From NCBI GenBank assembly GCA_045615505.1, contig JAZLEZ010000004.1, positions 1 through 15,418 of the forward strand: a stretch of DNA of 15,418 bases, written 5' to 3'. Shown in pieces: positions 5,500 through 13,387 of the stretch (positions are counted from its first letter, which is position 1; every line of letters begins with the position of its first letter). The stretch is from JAZLEZ01 sp045615505 (lineage in GTDB: Bacteria > Spirochaetota > Spirochaetia > Sphaerochaetales > Sphaerochaetaceae). Both the position numbers and the translations under genes were made by a program. The notes under the pieces are model-generated. The model did no database searches. It worked only from the letters and a program-made list of their open reading frames with translations, and was not told the origin of the DNA.

Positions 5500-6819
5500 A
5501 TGGAACAGAATTACGGATACAACAGAGAAGAAGAGATAGATTTGGTATCAGTTTTGGCTTTGGGGTTCAGACATTTGAAGTTTGTGCTTATTTGTGCCTT
5601 TATCGGCTTAGTCCTTTTTTTGGGAATTCATATCCTGAATACAAAAACGGAAAAGGCTGCACAGGATTATTTTGAAAAGAGTGAACAATATGAGGCAAAA
5701 ATAGCCGCTCTTCAGAATACAATAGATTCGACCTCTGAAAAGATTGATTTTCTTAACCACTACAATAATGAAAGCTGTTTAATGAAACTCAACCCGAATT
5801 CCTTTTATTCTGCAAAAGTAATTCTATCAATCTCCTGTGATGAAAAAATGATTGTTGAGAATAAAGGAAATGCCTTTTCGCCTGTTGCCGTTGTCAAGTC
5901 GAATTATAACAGTCTGTGGTCATCTGTAAATCTTTCTGAACTATTCGGTTACGAAATTCCGTCGAATTTACTGAGAGAAGTAGTACAATTGGAAGGTGTA
6001 TCGGATGACAACAGTATAATAACCGTAAGAGCCGATGCCAACTCTTCGGATGAAGCCCTCAATATGGCGGAGGCATTAGGCAACTATCTGGTGAGTGTAC
6101 AGCAGAGTGTTTCCGATGTTTCCTACAACCATCAACTTACAAAGGGTGATACATTTGTTCAGAAGTCTTTCAACGAGGAAATAGCAACCAAACAGATAGA
6201 TACAAAAAAACAGTTTTCCACACTTACGGATGAACTTCTGAAATCAAAGGAAGAGCTGAAAAAACTTGAGAAAGAAATGCCGGCACTCCGTCATTTTGCC
6301 AAGTATTCAGCTATAGGATTCTTTGTAGGATTCTTCCTTGCCTGTTTGTATCTTCTTGTTGCATTTATCGGGAAAGGATCTGTGTACTCCTCAGCTTTCA
6401 TAGCGGAATGGTTCAATCTGACATACTTCGGATCACTGAATTCCAAGGAAAAGCTGTTCCTACATGAGAAAATTCTCAACGAGAAGTTATGGAACAAAAA
6501 GGATGCAGAACAGTTCATTTCGGAGAACATAAGAAACAGAATTCCGGAAGGAAGCAGGGTTCTTGTAATGTCCTCAGGGGCGATAAACAATGAAAATGCC
6601 GCAACAGTTTTAAGCTGTCTCGAAGGACAGAAAATGGTTCCTTCTTTAGTCGGGAATGTTCCTACCAATGCGGAATCTGTCGGAAGTGTGAAAAACTGCG
6701 ACTGTATTATTCTGCTCGAAAAAACTTGGACTGCGAGAAGATGCGATGTAGAACAGTCTGTTCTTCTGGCTGAAAAGTTTGATAAACAGATTGCCGGTTT
6801 TATTTCAGTATTGGATTGA
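5500..6819 (+). CDS. Wzz-type chain-length / polysaccharide co-polymerase-like protein with degenerate kinase tail
   Basis: This 439-residue membrane protein has the Wzz layout: a short acidic N-terminus (EEEIDLVSVLALG), TM1 at about 27-47, a long periplasmic region with coiled-coil segments at about 50-90 and 220-262, and TM2 at about 267-288. The cytoplasmic tail (about 295-439) is arranged like a bacterial tyrosine kinase (BY-kinase) domain. VLVMSSGAINNENAATVLSCL sits where a Walker A would be, and a later CDCIILLEKTWTARRCDVEQ then IAGFISVLD resembles the family's closing segment. No GKS/T P-loop and no Tyr cluster are present, so it should not phosphorylate. The role would be polysaccharide length control or export. 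ATG 5482 (AGGA) is also possible, adding six residues; I chose ATG 5500 for its GGGAG at seven bases. Confidence 0.7.
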   Translation: MEQNYGYNREEEIDLVSVLALGFRHLKFVLICAFIGLVLFLGIHILNTKTEKAAQDYFEKSEQYEAKIAALQNTIDSTSEKIDFLNHYNNESCLMKLNPNSFYSAKVILSISCDEKMIVENKGNAFSPVAVVKSNYNSLWSSVNLSELFGYEIPSNLLREVVQLEGVSDDNSIITVRADANSSDEALNMAEALGNYLVSVQQSVSDVSYNHQLTKGDTFVQKSFNEEIATKQIDTKKQFSTLTDELLKSKEELKKLEKEMPALRHFAKYSAIGFFVGFFLACLYLLVAFIGKGSVYSSAFIAEWFNLTYFGSLNSKEKLFLHEKILNEKLWNKKDAEQFISENIRNRIPEGSRVLVMSSGAINNENAATVLSCLEGQKMVPSLVGNVPTNAESVGSVKNCDCIILLEKTWTARRCDVEQSVLLAEKFDKQIAGFISVLD

Positions 6820-6865
6820 AATCTTGACATTAAAACAGTAACTCATTGATAAGTATAATTATCGG

Positions 6866-6894
6866 TTGACAACTGTACTTGATTTTTCTAGGAT
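6866..6894 (+). promoter_or_regulatory. Promoter of the rny operon
   Basis: TTGACA (6866-6871), a 17-base spacer and TAGGAT (6889-6894; 4 of 6). The predicted start is near 6901, leaving a leader of about 17 bases that holds the AGGAGG. A second TTGACA at 6824-6829 and a perfect TATAAT at 6854-6859 are 24 bases apart, too far to work together, but TATAAT may serve alone. Confidence 0.5.
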
Positions 6895-6917
6895 ATAAAG
6901 AGTACAGGAGGGATACT

Positions 6918-8444
6918 ATGATTATCTTATATATCCTTCTTTGTCTATGTTGTATAGGATTTGGCTGGTTCTGTCGCTGGTTCTACGGAAAACTGAAACT
7001 TACTTCAGTTGAACAAAAGGCCATAAGATTAAACCAGGAAGCTATAAAAGAAGCTGAAGCTAAAAGCAAGGAAATCTTGCTTGAGACTAGAGATAAACTT
7101 TTACAGGAACAGCTTGAGCAGGAGCGCGAAGAGCGTGAAAGAAGAGCTGAACTCCAAAAGTATGAGAGGAGACTGCAGCAGAAAGAAGAGAACCTTGACA
7201 GAGTTAAGGAAGACCTTGAAGCAGTCAGAATTCAGCAACAGGATAAAGAAGCAAAACTCATTAATCGTGAAAAATCGGCAGATGAAAATGAAGCAAAATG
7301 GCAGTCTGAACTTGAAAGAGTTGCGGGTATGTCATCCGACGAAGCAAAGGCTCTTCTTATTGACAGAATGCAGAATGAAGCAAAGCATGACGGTCAGGCG
7401 CTTATCAATAAGATTGAGCAGGAAGCTCAGGCAAAGGCCGATAAAGCTGCCCGCGATATTATCGTAACAACAATCCAGAGACTTGCAACAGAAGTCTGTT
7501 CGGAAATTACGGTAAGTTCGGTAAACCTTCCCAATGACGAAATGAAGGGAAGAATCATCGGACGCGAAGGAAGAAACATCAGGGCGTTGGAAACTCTTAC
7601 GGGTGCAGACATCATCATTGATGATACTCCTGAAGCTGTTGTAATTTCCTGTTTTGATCCTATCAGAAAGGAAGTTGCAAGAGTGTCACTTGAAAGACTT
7701 GTTCAGGACGGAAGAATTCATCCGGCAAGAATCGAGGAAGTTGTTACAAAAGTAACAAAAGAAGTTAATAGAATTGCAGCGGAAGAGGGGGAGAAACTTT
7801 GCTTTGACCTCGGCTTCAACAATATGAGTCAGGAAACAATCAGGGCATTGGGCAGACTGTTCTTCAGAACAAGCTACGGTCAGAATGTTCTGTCTCACTC
7901 CAGAGAAGTTGCTGTAATAGCCTCAATGATTGCAAGTGAAGTGGGAGCAAATGTGGAAATTGCCCGCCGCGGCGGTTTGTTGCACGATATCGGAAAAGGT
8001 ATCGTAACGGAAAGTGAAGCAAACCATGCTGAAATGGGTGCCGATCTTGCAAAGCGTTTGGGTGAAGACCCCAGAGTTGTAAATGCAATTCACGCACACC
8101 ACGGCGATGTTGACCCTGTGGGAATTGAGAGTACGATTGTTCAGATTGCCGACGCAATCAGCGCTGCCCGCCCGGGAGCCAGAAGAGAAAGCCTTGATAA
8201 CTACATCAAGAGGCTTGAGAATCTGGAAGAAATTGCGGTTTCTTTTGACGGCGTTGAAAAAGCGTTTGCAATTCAGGCCGGAAGAGAGCTCAGAATTCTT
8301 GTGAATGCAGAAACGGTTTCCGATGAAAATGCAAAGGAAATTGCAAAAGGTATTGCCACAAGAATTGAAGCAGAGCTCAGATATCCCGGAAGAATAAAAA
8401 TTACTATTATCCGCGAAATGCGTGCTGTAGAATATGCCCGCTGA
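6918..8444 (+). CDS. rny: Ribonuclease Y
   Basis: This is a 508-residue, membrane-anchored endoribonuclease that starts bulk mRNA decay. An N-terminal TM helix (about 2-22) is followed by a long charged coiled coil (about 30-190), a KH RNA-binding domain (about 198-265, GRIIGREGRNIRALE motif) and an HD domain. HSREV is near 326 and the metal-binding LLHDIGKG near 353-360, with HAHHGD near 389-394. The C-terminus (LRYPGRIKITIIREMRAVEYA) is typical, and the length fits the usual 510-520. The frame extends to a TTG at 6879, but ATG 6918 has an AGGAGGG with five bases of spacing. The gene heads an operon; its end overlaps the next start by 11 bases. Confidence 0.97.
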   Translation: MIILYILLCLCCIGFGWFCRWFYGKLKLTSVEQKAIRLNQEAIKEAEAKSKEILLETRDKLLQEQLEQEREERERRAELQKYERRLQQKEENLDRVKEDLEAVRIQQQDKEAKLINREKSADENEAKWQSELERVAGMSSDEAKALLIDRMQNEAKHDGQALINKIEQEAQAKADKAARDIIVTTIQRLATEVCSEITVSSVNLPNDEMKGRIIGREGRNIRALETLTGADIIIDDTPEAVVISCFDPIRKEVARVSLERLVQDGRIHPARIEEVVTKVTKEVNRIAAEEGEKLCFDLGFNNMSQETIRALGRLFFRTSYGQNVLSHSREVAVIASMIASEVGANVEIARRGGLLHDIGKGIVTESEANHAEMGADLAKRLGEDPRVVNAIHAHHGDVDPVGIESTIVQIADAISAARPGARRESLDNYIKRLENLEEIAVSFDGVEKAFAIQAGRELRILVNAETVSDENAKEIAKGIATRIEAELRYPGRIKITIIREMRAVEYAR

Positions 8445-9207
8445 TGCCATTACAACCCTGCTGCTCGGAGATGTCCACGGAGAACCCGGCTGTAGGGCTA
8501 TTTTTATCAAACTTCCGTCACTCATTAAAAAATACAGAGTGAATTTTGTCATAGCAAACGGAGAAAACTGTTACAAAGGGTTCGGTCTTTCCATAGACAA
8601 TATGAATCTGCTTTTCAGTCAAGGGGTTGATGTAATTACATCCGGCAATCATATCTGGCAGCAGGAAGAAATTTTTCCGTTTCTTGACAGTGAATCAAGG
8701 CTTCTCCGACCTGCAAATTATGGCAATCTTGTAGGCGGTCACGGATACACGGTCTATAAAGATATCGGTGTCATTAATCTTATAGGTAGGCAGATGCTGA
8801 TGAGTACGGAAGATCCGTTCAGGTGGGCTGCTGATATAGTGCGCAAAATAAAGAGTCAGACAAAGACGATTTTTGTCGATTTTCACGCAGAAAGTTCAGA
8901 GGAAAAAGAGGCTCTCGGATGCTTTTTGGACGGTGATGTTACCTGCGTTGTAGGCACTCATACTCATGTACAGACTGCAGATGAGAGAATTCTGAAAAAC
9001 GGTACTGCTTATATTACGGACCTGGGTATGTGCGGTCCAAAGGATTCAGTTATCGGGGGCGATGTTGAAATCTCTCTGAAAAAGCAGATGACCCAGATGC
9101 CTCTGAAGGTTAAGGTCGCTGATTGTGAGGCTCAGATAAACGGGATTCTTGTTGTTTCGGATGCTCATACGGGAAAGGCCCTGAGTATTACAAGAGTCTG
9201 TGAATGA
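8434..9207 (+). CDS. ymdB: YmdB-family metallophosphoesterase (2',3'-cyclic nucleotide phosphodiesterase)
   Basis: This is a 257-residue cytosolic enzyme of the TIGR00282 / YmdB calcineurin-like family. The metal ligand motifs are all present in order: GDVHG (12-16), NGEN (42-45), GNH (71-73), DFHAE (149-153) and GTHTHVQTADE (174-184). Family members hydrolyse cyclic nucleotides, with 2',3'-cAMP shown for Bacillus YmdB, and affect RNA turnover and cell-fate switching. A 2',3'-cyclic nucleotide is an RNA decay product, which suits its place beside rny. The start overlaps rny by 11 bases with no strong ribosome binding site, so translational coupling is likely. Confidence 0.93.
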   Translation: MPADAITTLLLGDVHGEPGCRAIFIKLPSLIKKYRVNFVIANGENCYKGFGLSIDNMNLLFSQGVDVITSGNHIWQQEEIFPFLDSESRLLRPANYGNLVGGHGYTVYKDIGVINLIGRQMLMSTEDPFRWAADIVRKIKSQTKTIFVDFHAESSEEKEALGCFLDGDVTCVVGTHTHVQTADERILKNGTAYITDLGMCGPKDSVIGGDVEISLKKQMTQMPLKVKVADCEAQINGILVVSDAHTGKALSITRVCE

Positions 9208-9208
9208 T

Positions 9209-9973
9209 ATGGCAAAACTTTCTGTTATCCGGCTTTTAATCAAAAACGACAGTTCTCTGAACAAGGATAAGGCTGCGGCTTTGGTAAGTTGCAGGAATGT
9301 CTATGTAAACGGCGAGCTTTGTACTGATACAAAGGCGGTTTTCAACGAAGATTCAGTTGTTGAAATTCTGTTTGAAAAATATGTGTCGCGCGGCGGCTTC
9401 AAACTTGAGAAGGCTCTCAGGGATTTTTCCGTTGATGTAAGTGGTAAGACGGTGCTTGATGCAGGCTCATCCACCGGAGGTTTTACGGACTGTCTTCTTC
9501 AAAGCGGTGCATCGTGTGTTCATTGTGTGGATGTAGGTTATAATCTTCTTGATTTCAAGATAAGAAATGACAAAAGAACGATTGTTCACGAGAAGCAGAA
9601 TATTATGTCGGTAGAAGTTCTTGACCCCAAGCCTGATTTTGCAGTTGCAGACCTTTCCTTCAGGTCAATTCACGGAGCTGCTTCCCATATACTGAATCTT
9701 ACAAGTGAGCGTTTTCTTGTTGCACTTATCAAGCCTCAGTTTGAAGTGCCGCGCTGGCAGGAAGATTTTTTTGGTGTTGTTGACAATCCGAATCTTATGA
9801 AGGAAACCCTGATTAATGTGTGGGAAAGTCTGTACAGGGAAAAAGTGGGTATCTTTGCCGCAACTGTTTCTCCTATAAAGGGTCATAAGGGTAATACCGA
9901 GTTTCTTGCGTTACTTAAAGACTGGTCTTCTGAAGCTTTTTCCTGTGATGCATTTCTTAAAGTATCTCCTTAA
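9209..9973 (+). CDS. tlyA: TlyA-family rRNA 2'-O-methyltransferase
   Basis: This is a 254-residue protein with an N-terminal S4 RNA-binding domain (about 5-60) and an FtsJ-like Rossmann methyltransferase domain. The SAM loop is LDAGSSTGGFTDCLLQ (from about 84). The catalytic K-D-K-E set is visible: Lys in SRGGFKLEKAL (about 64), Asp in ADLSF (about 148), Lys in IKPQFE (about 175) and Glu in KGHKGNTEFL (about 231). The family methylates ribosomal RNA cytidine 2'-OH; older literature calls it hemolysin A. The S4 start is somewhat divergent (KNDSSLNKDKAAALV in place of the usual SREKA). The frame also opens at GTG 9200, inside ymdB; ATG 9209 begins one base after the ymdB stop. Confidence 0.93.
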   Translation: MAKLSVIRLLIKNDSSLNKDKAAALVSCRNVYVNGELCTDTKAVFNEDSVVEILFEKYVSRGGFKLEKALRDFSVDVSGKTVLDAGSSTGGFTDCLLQSGASCVHCVDVGYNLLDFKIRNDKRTIVHEKQNIMSVEVLDPKPDFAVADLSFRSIHGAASHILNLTSERFLVALIKPQFEVPRWQEDFFGVVDNPNLMKETLINVWESLYREKVGIFAATVSPIKGHKGNTEFLALLKDWSSEAFSCDAFLKVSP

Positions 9974-10004
9974 CAAGCTTTGAAAAGTAATGTAATCTTG
10001 AACT

Positions 10005-10598
10005 ATGATTGAAGATCTTCAGGATGAATACAAATCGATTTCACTTCATGATGACGATGAGCCGAACAGAGCCGGAATGCTTTTGGTTGCTTTTGTTGTC
10101 TGGGTTATATTCACATCCGTTATTCTGCTGATTTCTAGGCCTAAAATTCAGGTTGCTCTTCAACAGACTGATGCGATACAGGTTTTCAAAGACAGAAAAA
10201 GCCTGAGAGAGCAGACTGCATATTCAACTGCAACATTGTACTTTGTGGATATGAAGGATTTTTCCAAGTTCGGGCTTATTGGTTTTAAGACAGATGTACC
10301 TCAGGGAACTGCGAGTGCTTTTCATGATGCACTTGAAGGCTTGTTGCAGGGACCTTCTAATCAGGCTTTATCCTATGGTGCCATTACTATGATTCCCAAG
10401 GGAACAAAGCTTAACGGAGTTACTGTTTCAAACAGAATTGCTTATGTTGATTTGTCTTCCGAGTTTCTGGTGTCTTCAGAGCAGGAATTGTACACAAACT
10501 ATCGGGAAACTGCCCGCTGGCAACTGTTGAAGACTCTTCAGGCTGTGGATGCAACTTTGCGTGAAGTTGTAATTATTGTAAACGGAGCTGAGATTTAG
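10005..10598 (+). CDS. Membrane-anchored GerM (GerMN) domain protein
   Basis: This is a 197-residue protein with a short acidic cytoplasmic N-terminus, one TM helix (about 23-44) and an extracytoplasmic GerMN domain (about 105-195). That domain shows ALEGLLQGPSNQAL, MIPKGTKLNGVTVSNRIAYV, DLSSEFL and a C-terminal IVNGAEI strand, matching the family's pattern. The domain is known from spore germination protein GerM but also occurs in non-sporulating bacteria in cell-envelope proteins; the specific role here is unknown. The start is 31 bases after tlyA with a poor ribosome binding site. A terminator follows, ending the rny operon. Confidence 0.82.
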   Translation: MIEDLQDEYKSISLHDDDEPNRAGMLLVAFVVWVIFTSVILLISRPKIQVALQQTDAIQVFKDRKSLREQTAYSTATLYFVDMKDFSKFGLIGFKTDVPQGTASAFHDALEGLLQGPSNQALSYGAITMIPKGTKLNGVTVSNRIAYVDLSSEFLVSSEQELYTNYRETARWQLLKTLQAVDATLREVVIIVNGAEI

Positions 10599-10604
10599 TT
10601 ACTT

Positions 10605-10647
10605 AAAAAAACTCCTGAACATTGCATTTGTTAAATGCTCAGGAGTT
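10605..10647. terminator. Intrinsic terminator, strongest on the minus strand
   Basis: AACTCCTGA (10610-10618) pairs perfectly with TCAGGAGTT (10639-10647). An inner GCATTT / AAATGC stem closes a GTT loop, with a small bulge on one side. On the minus strand it is followed by a run of seven T (10611-10605), ideal for stopping minus transcription. On the plus strand it is followed by only TTAATTGT, so it may act weakly for the GerM-domain gene. Confidence 0.75.
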
Positions 10648-10673
10648 AATTGTAAGAATTTACACAAAGCCGA

Positions 10674-11085
10674 TTAAACTTTGTTCGGATCCTCCGTCAA
10701 GTCAGGTGCAAGTGTTACAGCTGAAAGGTCAACATTATCACCGGATACTGTGGCTGTGACTTGTGTTGTTAATCCGTCAAGAATATACAATCCTGTTTTA
10801 ATAGGCAGCGCAACTACAAGTGTAGCATCACCTGCAAGAATATCTATTGAAAGATCAAAAGAATTTGTACATTCAACACCACTAATGGTGAATGCTTCTT
10901 CAGAAAATGTTCCATAACTTCTTTTAGGATGACACTCAATAACATACCTTCTACAAAGATACCGAGTTTGCAAATCTCAATTCCCAATTGCCTGTTTGGT
11001 GCTTTAAGGATAGATTTTGTCAAATGAGGGACAAATGGCTTCAGCGGATTTGTCAGAGCAGTGATTTCGGCAGGAAGGCATCTTT
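10674..11085 (-). pseudogene. Decayed minus-strand gene, product unrecognised
   Basis: Minus-strand frame A is open from about 10976 to a stop at 10674 and ends with a protein-like run (FTISGVECTNSFDLSIDILA, later TGLYILDGLTTQVTATV and DLTEDPNKV), suggesting a strand-rich extracytoplasmic domain. Upstream, frame B is open from about 11085 to beyond 10900 and also reads as protein-like (PFVPHLTKSILKAP, QLGIEICKLGIFVEGMLLSV). Neither has a convincing start, and the only start of frame A is a TTG at 10973 without a ribosome binding site. A minus-strand terminator lies just after the stop. I infer the 3' end of a surface-protein gene that lost its 5' end and gained a frameshift near 10920-10970. 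Frame B may instead be chance. Confidence 0.4.
11015..11054. repeat. Three-arm set of alternative hairpins upstream of der
   Basis: TTTGTC (11016-11021), GACAAAT (11030-11036) and ATTTGTC (11048-11054) allow arm 2 to pair with either arm 1 (8-base loop) or arm 3 (11-base loop, 7 bp), but not both. It lies about 100 bases ahead of der. It may be a regulatory switch or chance in a remnant region. Confidence 0.3.
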
Positions 11086-11150
11086 ATATTTGAGGCGATT
11101 TTTGTTATTCTGAACTACAGTCATTATCTTTCAGGAAGAGGTCATGGACG

Positions 11151-12677
11151 ATGAAAAATGTTGTAATAATCGGGCGTCCCAATGTGGGCAAGAGTACGCT
11201 GTTCAACAGATTGGTGGGAAAAAGAAGAGCCATAACAGATCCCACTCCCGGAGTAACAAGAGACCCTATTTCCGAGAAATGGATTTTGGGCGGTCATGCC
11301 GTAAATCTTACTGATTGCGGCGGAGTGAAACTGGACCTTGAAGGACTTGATGATCAAGTTGCAAAAAAGAGTCTGTCCTTGCTGGATAAGGCTGATGCAA
11401 TTATCTTCCTTACTGATTGTATGACTGTGACTCCGGAGGACCAGATGCTTATCAAAAAGCTTCGTCCTTATTCAGACAAGACCTTACTGACTGTAAACAA
11501 GATAGATGATGTTTCCAGAGAAGATCTTATCTGGAACTTTTTCAAGTTCGGATATCAGCGGGTTGTGGGAATTTCTTCATCCCACGGACTGGGAATCGAC
11601 GGCCTTGAAGAAACCCTGATGGGTATGCTGGACCTTGATTCGGAAGAAGAATACGAGGACACCGAACCTGAAAAAACATTGAAACTTGCAGTACTGGGGA
11701 AACCGAATACCGGAAAAAGCACCTTGACAAATCTTCTCACAGGTGAAGAGCTTTCAATTGTGAGTCCTGTTGCCGGAACAACAAGAGATGTTGTCAAAGG
11801 CCTTTTTTCCTATAAGCATACAGACTTTGCAATACTGGATACTGCCGGTATCAGAAGGAAATCAAAGGTTGAAGAGGATGTTGAATATTACTCTGTAAAT
11901 CGGGCAATCAAGACGATTGATGAAGCAGATGTTGTTCTGCTTGTCATTGATGTTCAGGAAGGACTTGCGGAACAGGATAAAAAAATTGCCGATTTGATTG
12001 TCCGCAGAGGAAAAGGTGTTGTAATCGTTCTGAATAAAATCGATACCCTCAAAGGACTCGGAAATGAGCTTAATGCCGTTGAGGACAGAATAAGATTTCT
12101 GTTCCCTGTTCTGAATTTTGCACCAATTGAATTCATCTCTTCGCTGAAGGCAAAAAACATAGACAGACTGCTTGATACTGTACTAAAGGTAAACGCTCAG
12201 CTTGACAGGAGAATCGATACTGCTGCATTGAACAATGCCCTGTCCGTATGGGCTGAACAGTATCAACCTCCGCGTGGCAGTGAGGGGCACTACAAGGTAT
12301 ATTACGGAACTCAGATTTCCGCCCGCCCTGTCAGGTTTCTGTTCTTCATCAACAGAAAAAAAGACTTCCCCCAGATGTATGTCCAGTATCTTAAAAACTG
12401 CATAAGAAAAGATCTAGGCTTTTCACAGGTGCCTATAGAAATTGATTTAAGAGAACGGGAAAGAAGTACAAGCAACCATAAACTCGGACAGAAGGCAAAG
12501 GTGCGTTCTTCAAACGAGAATAAAGAAAAACCCGTTGAGAAAAAGCCAAAGTCTGTTGTTGCCAAAGGCGGCAGGGCCAAAGCAAAGCCGGTTGCCAAGA
12601 AAGTTGGGGCTCATGCCAAAGCAAAGGCTGTTCAGGCACAGAGAGACAGGTTTAAAAACGCAAAATCCGGGAAATGA
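11151..12677 (+). CDS. der: Ribosome-assembly GTPase Der (EngA)
   Basis: This 508-residue protein has two tandem GTPase domains, the hallmark of Der, which acts in 50S subunit assembly. Domain 1 has P-loop GRPNVGKS (8-15), PGVTRD, a switch II of DCGG (55-58) where DTGG is usual, and NKID (116-119). Domain 2 has GKPNTGKS (183-190), AGTTRD, DTAGIRRKSKVE and NKID. A KH-like C-terminal domain (about 355-440) carries the PPRG...YYGTQ motif. A Lys/Ala-rich tail of about 65 residues follows, making it longer than the usual 435-490. The start has GAGG nine bases upstream; an overlapping ATG seven bases earlier is out of frame. It is first in a tight run with the HAD and coiled-coil genes. Confidence 0.96.
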   Translation: MKNVVIIGRPNVGKSTLFNRLVGKRRAITDPTPGVTRDPISEKWILGGHAVNLTDCGGVKLDLEGLDDQVAKKSLSLLDKADAIIFLTDCMTVTPEDQMLIKKLRPYSDKTLLTVNKIDDVSREDLIWNFFKFGYQRVVGISSSHGLGIDGLEETLMGMLDLDSEEEYEDTEPEKTLKLAVLGKPNTGKSTLTNLLTGEELSIVSPVAGTTRDVVKGLFSYKHTDFAILDTAGIRRKSKVEEDVEYYSVNRAIKTIDEADVVLLVIDVQEGLAEQDKKIADLIVRRGKGVVIVLNKIDTLKGLGNELNAVEDRIRFLFPVLNFAPIEFISSLKAKNIDRLLDTVLKVNAQLDRRIDTAALNNALSVWAEQYQPPRGSEGHYKVYYGTQISARPVRFLFFINRKKDFPQMYVQYLKNCIRKDLGFSQVPIEIDLRERERSTSNHKLGQKAKVRSSNENKEKPVEKKPKSVVAKGGRAKAKPVAKKVGAHAKAKAVQAQRDRFKNAKSGK

Positions 12678-12684
12678 TTGTGTG

Positions 12685-13386
12685 ATGAAATACAAGGCAA
12701 TATGTTTTGACATAGACGGTACACTCTACGATGTAAAGGTTCAGAATTCCTATGTTTCAAAAATGGCTTTGAGACATCCTGTGGTGTGTGCAAGATACAA
12801 TGCTTTGAGAAAGCATATCAGGGCAAAGCAGGATGATTTTGAGAATACTCCGTTGAAAAACAAGTCTTTCAGGGAGCGTGAAGCCATTATGTTTATGGAG
12901 AGTTCCGGTCTTTTCAAGAGTGAAGAAAAAGCCCGCCGGTATCTTGATGACAGATACTACAATGTGCTTTACAAGTATTACGGAGTTGTTGAAAAGCAGC
13001 CGGAAGTCATAAGAACAATGCACTATCTGAAGTACAAAGGAATAAGAACGGCAGTTTTGTCGGACTGGCCGATTCAGAACAAACTCAATCAGATAGGGGT
13101 TGATGAATTCATGGAATTCAAAATATGTTCGGATGATTCGGGATACCTCAAACCAAGTGTGCACTGTTTTGAATATTTGTTGTATAATTTAAAATTGGAG
13201 GCATCCGAGATACTGTATGTCGGAGACAGTTACGAAAAAGATATTCTCGGAGCCGGAAAAGCCGGTATTGATGCCGTCCTTATGAATTGTAATGAGCAGG
13301 ATGCTGAGAAAAAGTATCCTGAAGCCTTGAAAATCTGTACAAACTGGGCAGAATTTGATGTCTGGTTGAAAAAAACGGAGAAATGA
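12685..13386 (+). CDS. HAD-superfamily hydrolase (haloacid dehalogenase-like phosphatase)
   Basis: This is a 233-residue cytosolic enzyme. Motif I is FDIDGT with nucleophile Asp9 and acid Asp11. Motif II is VLSD with Ser near 126, motif III is the Lys156 of GYLKPS, and motif IV is VGDSYEKDILGA with Asp181 and Asp186. A helical C1-type cap (about 17-100) lies between motifs I and II, placing it in subfamily IA. Such enzymes hydrolyse small phosphate esters; the substrate cannot be read. The open frame extends back into der, but GTG-ATG at 12682-12687, seven bases after the der start-frame stop context, is the sensible start. Confidence 0.88.
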   Translation: MKYKAICFDIDGTLYDVKVQNSYVSKMALRHPVVCARYNALRKHIRAKQDDFENTPLKNKSFREREAIMFMESSGLFKSEEKARRYLDDRYYNVLYKYYGVVEKQPEVIRTMHYLKYKGIRTAVLSDWPIQNKLNQIGVDEFMEFKICSDDSGYLKPSVHCFEYLLYNLKLEASEILYVGDSYEKDILGAGKAGIDAVLMNCNEQDAEKKYPEALKICTNWAEFDVWLKKTEK

Positions 13387-13387
13387 A

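Noticed and set aside
5482..6819. Active tyrosine autokinase domain in the Wzz-like protein
   Set aside because: No Walker A GKS/T and no C-terminal tyrosine cluster, so kinase activity is not supported.
7923..8552. 209-codon minus-strand ORF opposite rny
   Set aside because: It is fully antisense to the conserved HD domain of RNase Y; a shadow of strong codon bias.
12535..12684. 50-codon N-terminal extension of the HAD protein
   Set aside because: It lies entirely in the der tail in another frame, and the HAD fold begins right at ATG 12685.
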